Shown here in pieces: positions 1-7,000 of a stretch of 11,364 bases of DNA (positions within the stretch are counted from its first letter, which is position 1; each line of letters starts with the position of its first letter). The position numbers and the translations under genes are program-made. The DNA lies in the NCBI GenBank assembly GCA_022711195.1, contig JAKLFN010000054.1, positions 1 through 11,364 on the forward strand. The letters run 5' to 3'. Origin of the DNA: Bacteroidota bacterium (GTDB taxonomy: Bacteria; Bacteroidota; Bacteroidia; Bacteroidales; VadinHA17). The notes beneath the pieces are model-generated. The model ran no database searches. It was not told the origin of the DNA and saw nothing but the letters and a program-made list of their open reading frames with translations.

Positions 1-65
1 AATATCAGCTTCTGAGCACGCAGGGCCTGTGATTTCTTTATAAAATCGCCTACTCTCAGTGAAAC
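1..65 (-). other. Start of a probable third SPOR domain, cut by window edge
   Basis: Residues 1118-1138, the last visible part of the usher-like protein. VSLRVGDFIKKSQALRAQKL matches the opening of a SPOR domain (hydrophobic-x-V-G-x-F, then a helix with regularly spaced Leu/Ala). Only the first strand and part of the helix are inside the window, so the call is tentative. Confidence 0.5.
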
Positions 66-3000
66 GGGAGGTATCTCCTTTTCTGGTTCTTTTATCTTCT
101 CAGGCTCTTTAATTACCTCAGGTTCAGCGACAACAGCAGGTTTGACTGCCGGAATTACAGTTGTATCGGCCGGAATTAAAACAGGTTCAATTACCGGAGC
201 AGCTTCATTAACGGGAGGTACCCAGAGATCACGTAATCCCATCATTCCTAATGTTGGCAGCAGGCGTTCAATATCGGTAAGAGTTTTGAATCCTGATATC
301 CTCACTTTATAATAATTATCCTCGTAAATGATCTCAACAGGATTGCTTAACATTGAAGAAAGCCTGTTCTTTAGTGCCTGTGCGTAAGAATTAGATCTGA
401 AGGCTCCAGCCTGGATACTCCTCAGCGATGGCGGTACAGTTGTCACAGCAGTTGAATCTACTACATCGCGGATAACGGCTACCGAATCAGATTTTTCGAT
501 GAGGATCCTCTGCTGCTGTTTTGCCTTAAGAGTTATCAGCCATAATTCAGTGATTCCATTCCTGGCCAGCAGGTTTACTTTTTCATCGACTTCAGCGCGG
601 CTCTTTATATCACTGACCCTTACTTTGTAGAAATTGTCTGCCACAACGATCTCGAGCTTCTGACCGAGTATTTTTTCCAGCCGCTTCCTGAGTGCATCGG
701 CATTATCTTTTTTTCTGAATGCACCAAGCTGAATAGCCCAGCAGTCTTCAGAGATTGTCACCAGCTCCTCAACAACCTCATGGATAACCATATATGATGT
801 GTCTTTCCTGATGACAGGTTCCGGCTGAGGTTCAGGTACCAATACAGAATCTTCTCCTTTGAAAATCTTCTTCAGGGTAAAGTCAAGATCATAGATAACA
901 TCTCCATCCATGCCTGATCTTACCACGAATGCAAGAGAGTCGGGGAATGACTCCATCGAGAGCTTTCTCAGCTGTCCTGTATCTGCCTTTATGTAATAGC
1001 TTCCCGGCCTGAGCCCGAAGAAGCTGAAATAGCCGTCATCTTCTGTAAGCGTTGCTCCTGTCTCTGCCATCCTGTTATTGAATATTTTCATTATGATCCT
1101 GCCCTGGCCTTTCCTCACCGATGCAGATTCAAGAGTAACAGTACCGCTGGCCTCACCTGATACTGCAACAGGAACTTCGATGGTTTTCAGCATGTTAGCA
1201 TCAATCATCACGCTCATTGTCCGGTATGGAAGCTGCCATGCAATATTTTCAAAGCTTCCCGGATCGAGCTCCATCATATAGCTTGTATTGGGTTCCAGTC
1301 CGGTTACATGTAAAGACGTATCTTTCTCATTAACAATTACTCGTCCACCATTGACCCGGACATTCAGTCCCGGAACTTTTTGTTCACCTTTATCTATGAA
1401 CCCGTTTGAATTTAGATCAAAAAAGGCGATTATTGTGGCGCCTCCTTTTCCCACATTGGGCCTGTTTTCTGCTGCCACGAAGCTGTTGCGTGTATCGCTG
1501 ATAAGGCTTCCTGATGCCTGTTCGATAAAGGTTGTCTTCTTTCCCGAATGGCGTACAGTGAAGCCTGTTCTGGCGGCGTTAAAATCATATCTTAATCCAA
1601 GTTCTGCAAGATTGCTGTTATGGTAAAAGTTACGTTCATACGAGAGGCTGAGAAAAGCATTTTTCAGAAGGTATTTTTCTGCCCTCAGTTTTGCAGAAAT
1701 AAACCGCGCATCGTTATATGAAAACTGCGATTGCGGCATCAGCGATATACGGCCCGGGAGCCTCAACGAGAAAGACAGATTACTGTAGAACAGTGGTTTT
1801 ACATCGCTGATAAAGATCCCGTAAGTAGTCATATTTGCATTTACTCTTGAGAATGACCCCGAAAAAAGCCATTCACCTGTTGTATATCCTGAGCCCGGGA
1901 GGATGATCTGGTTTACCGATACCCTGTTGAAAGAAGAAAAGTTTCCTAACACCAGAGGAGCAGAGGCAGAGATGCGTCTTTCTTCAAGGTAATTGTAAAA
2001 GATCGCTTTCTGTCCCGGATGATACCAGACATAATCGAGATCGAACTGAACATTCGAAGGCATTCTGTATGAAAGGGTGCCTTTAGCCCTGACACCATAA
2101 GTATATTCTCCCGATAGTAAAACATTGTTTAAAATCCTGAAAGAAGCCCTGGCAAAAGGCATTGCAGGCCCTGTGGCGACAGATGAAAGATATTCAACGC
2201 CGCCACCGAGGGTAATTGATTTTGTAAGCCCGTAATTCACTGAGGCTCTCGAGAACCTGCTCAACAGTGTATCTTCCACAATCCCTGCGCTGACAGTATA
2301 CTCGAAGGTTTTTTCAGGAATAAAATTGAATGGAATACTGATATTTTGTTCTTTCTGATGTTCCTCGCCCCACGGACCATAAAACTTGAGCTTTACTATT
2401 GTGTTTCCATAAACCAGCGGTACTTCGAACTTGAAAAATCCCGAAGCATCGGCTGTTACATAATCAACAAGAACATTGTTCACATAGAGCTCTACAGTCC
2501 ACCCGGGCTCGGTTTTATCGCTTAAAGTGTAGGTACCGAATGAACGCCTGAAAGTGGAAGGTGTATTTGTCAGCTGTACTCCAACGACTGGATTATAGAT
2601 TGATGATATGGACTGGGTCGTTATCTTTCCTGCCATAACCTGGCGCAGAGGCGCAAAGTCATTGTTTACAAACCGCCAGAGATAACTCTGCTGCTTTTCC
2701 CTGAAACGTTCGTTGGTATTATAATAAAGCGACACATTAGTCTCTCCCCCGGCAACAACAGCTCCCAACGAAAGATTCAGCCTTGCACCTGAGACTCCTT
2801 TAACCTCTTCGGTAGCTATTGCCGACCAGTCGGCCATTCCGAATCTGAATCCCGGATAACTCCTGCCAATGATCCTGTCAGCAGTTATTTCACCCTTTAA
2901 CCGGGCAAGATTCTTCCTGAGCTCATTTTGCTTCATTTCCCTTATTAGCGGAAGTTCCAGTTCACTGGTAATAAGTGCCGACAGGCTCCGGAAGCTGAAA

Positions 3001-3416
3001 TTGCAGTTGAGCCCGAATATCTTTCCAAAATATTCGGCTTTAAGATAAAGGTTCATATCAGTCCTGATCAGAGCTCCTTCCTCCAGCTGAAAAAGCTTTT
3101 CCTGATATATGATTCTGTTAACCTTACGGCTGATATAGAATCTTGCTTCTGGATTAATAAAAAATCCTGATATGGAATCAAGACCCTGGGATGGAATATT
3201 TCTGATCTTCAGAAAATCGAATAGTGATGTAACAGGAAGGAACAGTTCTTCACCTTTGATAAGAGCGGGTATTTCAACCGAACCCACTCCTTTAACTTCA
3301 AGGAATACCGGGATCTCATCATATTCAGGTTCCTCCTGTGAAAAGGATTCCCAGGAACAGGTTGCCAGGAAAAATAACACAACCAAGCTCCTGAAAGAAA
3401 AGAGAGTTCTCAGCAT
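1..3416 (-). CDS. Usher-like outer-membrane protein with C-terminal SPOR repeats (3' end outside window)
   Basis: Probable outer-membrane usher that takes chaperone-bound subunits and passes them to the surface; 1138 residues are visible, with no stop before the window edge. Residues 1-26 look like a signal peptide (cleavage near SFS|QEEP). Residues 36-150 form an N-terminal domain. Residues about 188-650 are rich in alternating aromatic/polar beta strands, like an usher barrel. Within it, residues 279-360 resemble the usher plug: VGVQLTN, then WTVELYVNN, then ASGFFKFEVP, in the order seen in FimD/PapC. Residues 655-750 hold a DLNSNGFIDKGE loop, and residues 750-848 a carboxypeptidase-regulatory-like beta sandwich. 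Pro/Glu-rich linkers then separate SPOR domains. Ordinary ushers are about 800-900 residues and end after the C-terminal sandwich domains, so the SPOR tail is extra. An in-frame ATG at 3461 would add 15 residues; 3416 gives the better signal peptide. Usher assignment is by pattern, about 80% sure. Confidence 0.8.
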   Translation of the reverse strand, partial: MLRTLFSFRSLVVLFFLATCSWESFSQEEPEYDEIPVFLEVKGVGSVEIPALIKGEELFLPVTSLFDFLKIRNIPSQGLDSISGFFINPEARFYISRKVNRIIYQEKLFQLEEGALIRTDMNLYLKAEYFGKIFGLNCNFSFRSLSALITSELELPLIREMKQNELRKNLARLKGEITADRIIGRSYPGFRFGMADWSAIATEEVKGVSGARLNLSLGAVVAGGETNVSLYYNTNERFREKQQSYLWRFVNNDFAPLRQVMAGKITTQSISSIYNPVVGVQLTNTPSTFRRSFGTYTLSDKTEPGWTVELYVNNVLVDYVTADASGFFKFEVPLVYGNTIVKLKFYGPWGEEHQKEQNISIPFNFIPEKTFEYTVSAGIVEDTLLSRFSRASVNYGLTKSITLGGGVEYLSSVATGPAMPFARASFRILNNVLLSGEYTYGVRAKGTLSYRMPSNVQFDLDYVWYHPGQKAIFYNYLEERRISASAPLVLGNFSSFNRVSVNQIILPGSGYTTGEWLFSGSFSRVNANMTTYGIFISDVKPLFYSNLSFSLRLPGRISLMPQSQFSYNDARFISAKLRAEKYLLKNAFLSLSYERNFYHNSNLAELGLRYDFNAARTGFTVRHSGKKTTFIEQASGSLISDTRNSFVAAENRPNVGKGGATIIAFFDLNSNGFIDKGEQKVPGLNVRVNGGRVIVNEKDTSLHVTGLEPNTSYMMELDPGSFENIAWQLPYRTMSVMIDANMLKTIEVPVAVSGEASGTVTLESASVRKGQGRIIMKIFNNRMAETGATLTEDDGYFSFFGLRPGSYYIKADTGQLRKLSMESFPDSLAFVVRSGMDGDVIYDLDFTLKKIFKGEDSVLVPEPQPEPVIRKDTSYMVIHEVVEELVTISEDCWAIQLGAFRKKDNADALRKRLEKILGQKLEIVVADNFYKVRVSDIKSRAEVDEKVNLLARNGITELWLITLKAKQQQRILIEKSDSVAVIRDVVDSTAVTTVPPSLRSIQAGAFRSNSYAQALKNRLSSMLSNPVEIIYEDNYYKVRISGFKTLTDIERLLPTLGMMGLRDLWVPPVNEAAPVIEPVLIPADTTVIPAVKPAVVAEPEVIKEPEKIKEPEKEIPPVSLRVGDFIKKSQALRAQKLI
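216..425 (-). other. SPOR domain 2 of the usher-like protein
   Basis: Residues 998-1067 of the usher-like protein. The same order of motifs as in SPOR 1 is visible: SIQAGAF, a helix ALKNRLSSML, then NYYKVRISGF and a closing LRDLWVP strand. A linker of about 35 residues separates it from SPOR 1. A Pro/Glu/Val-rich linker of about 50 residues follows. Confidence 0.87.
531..746 (-). other. SPOR domain 1 of the usher-like protein
   Basis: Residues 891-962 of the usher-like protein. The segment has the SPOR pattern: WAIQLGAF at the first strand, a charged helix ending RKRLEKILG, then NFYKVRVSDI and a final helix and strand (NGITELWLI). SPOR domains are known to bind glycan strands lacking stem peptides. 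Here that would tie the periplasmic tail of the outer-membrane protein to the cell wall, which is inference. Confidence 0.88.
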
Positions 3417-3448
3417 ACTAATTATTATTGATGAACTTATGTATGCTG
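3411..3448 (-). promoter_or_regulatory. Inverted repeat enclosing the usher-like gene's start codon
   Basis: CAGCATAC and GTATGCTG form a perfect 8-bp inverted repeat separated by 22 bases. In the minus-strand transcript the second arm contains the AUG at 3416. A hairpin here could limit initiation of the usher-like protein, or favour the alternative in-frame ATG at 3461, which lies outside the stem. Eight base pairs with a long loop is only moderately stable, so chance is possible. Confidence 0.3.
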
Positions 3449-3488
3449 TATTCCGGATCATTTACTGATTATGGTGATTTTTCCCCGT

Positions 3489-4001
3489 TTATTCCTGGAA
3501 AAAAGTAATATTGAACGTTCCTGTATAGTTTCCCGCCGGATTTGAAGCCAGGTTTCCGACAGTAAGCGTCCCTCCAAGGTAAAGGCTCGTGGATGCGGGT
3601 GGATCGGTGGCAATAACATATGGCAGAACCGGCAGCGTTGAGTCGATCTGAAACGACATAGTATTGGTTCCGTTTGTCAGTGTCGATGCAGGCCAAACCA
3701 GAAGCGATACGAGTGTGCCGGGATTTGCTACCAGCTCAAGGCGTGTGGTTGAACGCACCGGTAGCATGGTAAGAAGAACCACCCCTCCGCTAAAGTCAGA
3801 CGTTCCGTCGGCATAAATTATCACTGATCCCGGACCGGTAAGTGTAAATGACCCGAAGGAGAGCTCCTGGCTTGTTGTATAAACTTCCAGAGGCCTTGGC
3901 GGAGGCTCCTGCCCCACTGCCCGGATCATCTGCATTAAAAAGAACAACGAAACAACTGTCCGCAAAAAAACTCCTGAACCAGTAATAGTTTTTCCCCGCA
4001 T
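3489..4001 (-). CDS. DUF4402-type secreted protein, third and divergent copy (possible tip or terminal subunit)
   Basis: Predicted secreted beta-sandwich protein of 170 residues, proposed as a minor fimbrial subunit. A signal peptide spans about residues 1-31 (hydrophobic VVSLFFLMQMI, ending AVGQ). The DUF4402 pattern follows: ELSFGSF near residue 50, an NGTNTMSFQI strand, LYLGGTLTVG, and a final GNYTGTFNITFFQE. The last 14 residues start with Gly, as in the two upstream relatives, but the penultimate residue is Gln instead of an aromatic. The mature N-terminus before the SFG motif is about ten residues shorter than in the other two. Its ATG lies two bases after the stop of the giant surface protein gene, so the two are probably translationally coupled (an AGGT overlaps the upstream gene's end). 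The usher-like gene follows after 72 bases. Family call is firm; role as a tip or capping subunit is inference. Confidence 0.78.
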   Translation of the reverse strand: MRGKTITGSGVFLRTVVSLFFLMQMIRAVGQEPPPRPLEVYTTSQELSFGSFTLTGPGSVIIYADGTSDFSGGVVLLTMLPVRSTTRLELVANPGTLVSLLVWPASTLTNGTNTMSFQIDSTLPVLPYVIATDPPASTSLYLGGTLTVGNLASNPAGNYTGTFNITFFQE

Positions 4002-4003
4002 AA

Positions 4004-7000
4004 CTACCTGTTTACAATAAATTTCCGAACCATCCTGATATTACCCGTCTCCAGGGTAAGAATATATATACCGCTTTTTAGCGTAACACCATACTCGTAT
4101 AAACCTCCATCCGTTACCATCTCTTCAAGTATCCTGTGTCCTGTCAGATTGCTGAGACGAATGATGCCTCGCCCCGCAATAACCGTTTCTATTCTGGCTC
4201 TCAGAATCCCATTTGAATACCAGGCAGTTAATTCATATTTCTCAGCCGGGTCATCTTCAGCTCCCACTGTTGTCGCATTCAGGTCGAGCCTGAACCTGTT
4301 CAGATATTCAGCTTTTGGCAGGTAGACACTGTATTCTCCTCCATTGTTAAGTCGTTGATTAATACCGGCTGTAAGGTCGGTGAGGTAAACATCATTTCCT
4401 TCAAATGATCCTGAAAGTGTTTTGAGGCTGAATACCAGTGTACCTGCCTTATTTGCCTTGACACCTAGAGGTATCTGTAGCGCTTCTCCTTCCGAAGGCA
4501 TTACAGTTCTGATCGAAAGCTTCTGCGCATCGCTGCTGAGTGCATAAATATTCGGAACAGCAAGATCAGTATTGAATATCTTTATTGCTTCCGTCATATA
4601 ACTAAAGGTATCTGCAGCTTTATCATCCTGGTAAATCAGCAGAAAATCATTTTTGGTAGTATCCGGTGAAAAAGAAGCTGATAGCCTGAGCTGCGACGAT
4701 ACAGCCTTTGCAGCCGATTTCGCATATTGCTGGCTGAAGTCGTTCACCCTTACCTGGTTATTCATTCCAAGAATGCCGGTCACCGGGATTCCTGCACTGC
4801 TTACCTGAACGAAGAATCCCTGCATAGAGGGGATAATGTTGCTGGCAAAGCCGTCGCTCGACATTCCATTTACATAACTCGAATAGGTGCCTCCATACTG
4901 GTCTGTGGCGCCCGGTCTGAAAAAATAAATAGCATCGTTAATGTTGGTCTTTGTCCATCCCGATGCTGCATCCCAGTCGATGGGAGAAGGGTATGGATTC
5001 CCCACAAGGTTCATCCCATTGGTATAGGTATAGCCGTGGTTATAGAGAGTTACCGAATAAGGACCATTATTGACGACACCTGTAATATCAAGCAGTTCAG
5101 GATCATGGAGTGAGCCGAAATTAGCCGAGTAGCCCTGAAGAGGATTCAATATCAAGGCAGGATTAATATAGCTTACCCATCCCGAAGAAGTTCTGTTCTC
5201 ATCGTAGCGGTACACCAGCGGGAATGAAGAACCTAAATTTACTTCCGGCGACAGTCCATTGACTGTTGCTGCCATGAATGGTGAGGATATATAACGGTAT
5301 CCGTATCCCGAGGGCAGGTATCTCTGCATAGTCACATTACCGGTTATCTGTCCGGCACCGGAACCGTCAATGTATGCTGTTCGGGCGGCTGATGAGACCA
5401 GTATCAAATTTCCGTTTGAGGCAAGGCTCCCTGTTGCAACCAGTACAGACCCCGTGACAGACAATGAACCCATGAGAGACACGCCGGCGTTGTTATTAAC
5501 CACCAGATCTTTCACAGTGTTTCCGCTAAAAACGGCGGCAGGTATCTGTTGCGCAGATGTACCATTCATCTCTACTGTGCCTGCTGACACATTAAAGGTC
5601 CCGCCGTTTGAAATCGTACCAGATATCTTAATTGTATTCCCTGAAATGGTTAGCGAAGAGTTGCTCGCTATTGTAATGTTTCTGACCGTAGCAGCCGAAC
5701 CGGAAGCAAGAACAGGTTTATTCGCAACGTCAGGGATTACAACATCTGACAGTTGCAGAGGCACAGCACCGCATCCCCAGTTTAAAATATTGTTCCAGTC
5801 ATTTCCGGCATTGCCTGTCCACTGGTTTGTTGTTACTATTGTGAGTGCGGCAGCTGAACTCGTCAGGGGTGTAGTTCCACATGTTGTTGTAATAATACAC
5901 CTGTATGTTCTTCCGCTAAGTCCTGATCCGGGGTTGGTAAGAAGCAGAGTTGATGTGGTAACTCCGCTGTAAATACCGGATTCAGCAAGATTTGATCCGT
6001 TCTCCTGCCATTGATATGTAAGGTTATATCCGGTAACGCTCACGGAGAAGGTTGCATCATAACCACTGCATACAGAGACCGGCAAAGGCTGTGTATTTAT
6101 CGTTGCGGAACTTACGATCTGCAGAATTACCGTTGTGGCAACACTCTCGCAGCCATTTACAGTCTGAGTAACATAATATGTATATGTGCCTGCAGTGGTT
6201 TGGCCTGTAGCAAAGGGGGTCCCGCTACCTACCTGTGTTGTCAGCGTATTGTCCGAATACCATTTTAGGTTTGTCCCGGAAGCTGAAAGGTCAGAGATGT
6301 TTGTAATGCAGCAGACCGTGTTTCCTGCCGAAGGAGCTGAGGGTACCGGTGTTACGCTGATATATTTGGTAATGCTGTTTGAGCAGCTTGCTCCGTCGGT
6401 GTAAGTATATGTAAGTGCATGAGTTCCCACACCAGCAACAGATGGGTTGAAGTTTGTTCCGCTGACGCCGGTACCAGAATAGACGCCTCCGGCAGGGTAT
6501 CCCTGGCTAAGGCTGTAAGTAGTCTTGCAGACACCCACCGATCCCAGTATGGTCGTCTCCTCCTCGCTGCCAAGAGTAATGAATGAAGAAGGATCATTCT
6601 GGTTTAAATATTCGGTCATGATCCAGCCTGAACTTTTCGGGCTCATCGAGAACCTTGCTTCATCGAGGTTAGCGGCCAGGTATTCTCCGTTATTATAACG
6701 TCCGATATCTCCTTCCGTAGGGGCATATGTCTGTGGCGGTTCGGTGGATGAACCCCTCAGCAAACCGTCAATATATATATAACTGGTCGTCCCGTCGAAG
6801 ACATAAGTATAATAATGCCATATATTTGTCGTAGGAGCAGTTCCTCCGTCGGCGAGTATCGTCCCTCCCCATTTCCAGGCAACAGCCCTTCCCCCCCTGA
6901 ATCCCAGCTGGATTGCAGATTCCTCATCGGCATTCTGAAACGACATTAGGTTTGCGTTTCCTGAAGGCGTTACAGAATAATTCGCCCAGATGCTTATGGT

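Noticed and set aside
1078..1626. Two consecutive plus-strand open frames suggesting a small gene pair
   Set aside because: Both are antisense to the C-terminal sandwich domains and late barrel of the usher-like protein, which reads through without a break.
3396..3416. LATC near the signal peptide end of the usher-like protein, read as a lipobox
   Set aside because: Thr directly before Cys is a poor lipobox, and a standard cleavage site (SFS before QEEP) follows a few residues later. A barrel protein would not need a lipid anchor.
3172..3468. 98-codon plus-strand open frame over the start of the usher-like gene
   Set aside because: It is antisense to a coherent signal peptide and N-terminal domain, and its translation shows no family features.
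5370..5972. 200-codon open frame on the plus strand
   Set aside because: It lies antisense within the giant surface protein gene. Its translation has no signal peptide or recognisable domain, whereas the minus-strand frame is continuous and domain-rich.
6891..6897. Run of seven C/G bases inside the LamG part of the giant protein, a possible phase-variation tract
   Set aside because: It encodes ordinary Arg-Gly-Gly codons and seven is short for efficient slippage. A single tract without supporting read variation is not enough.
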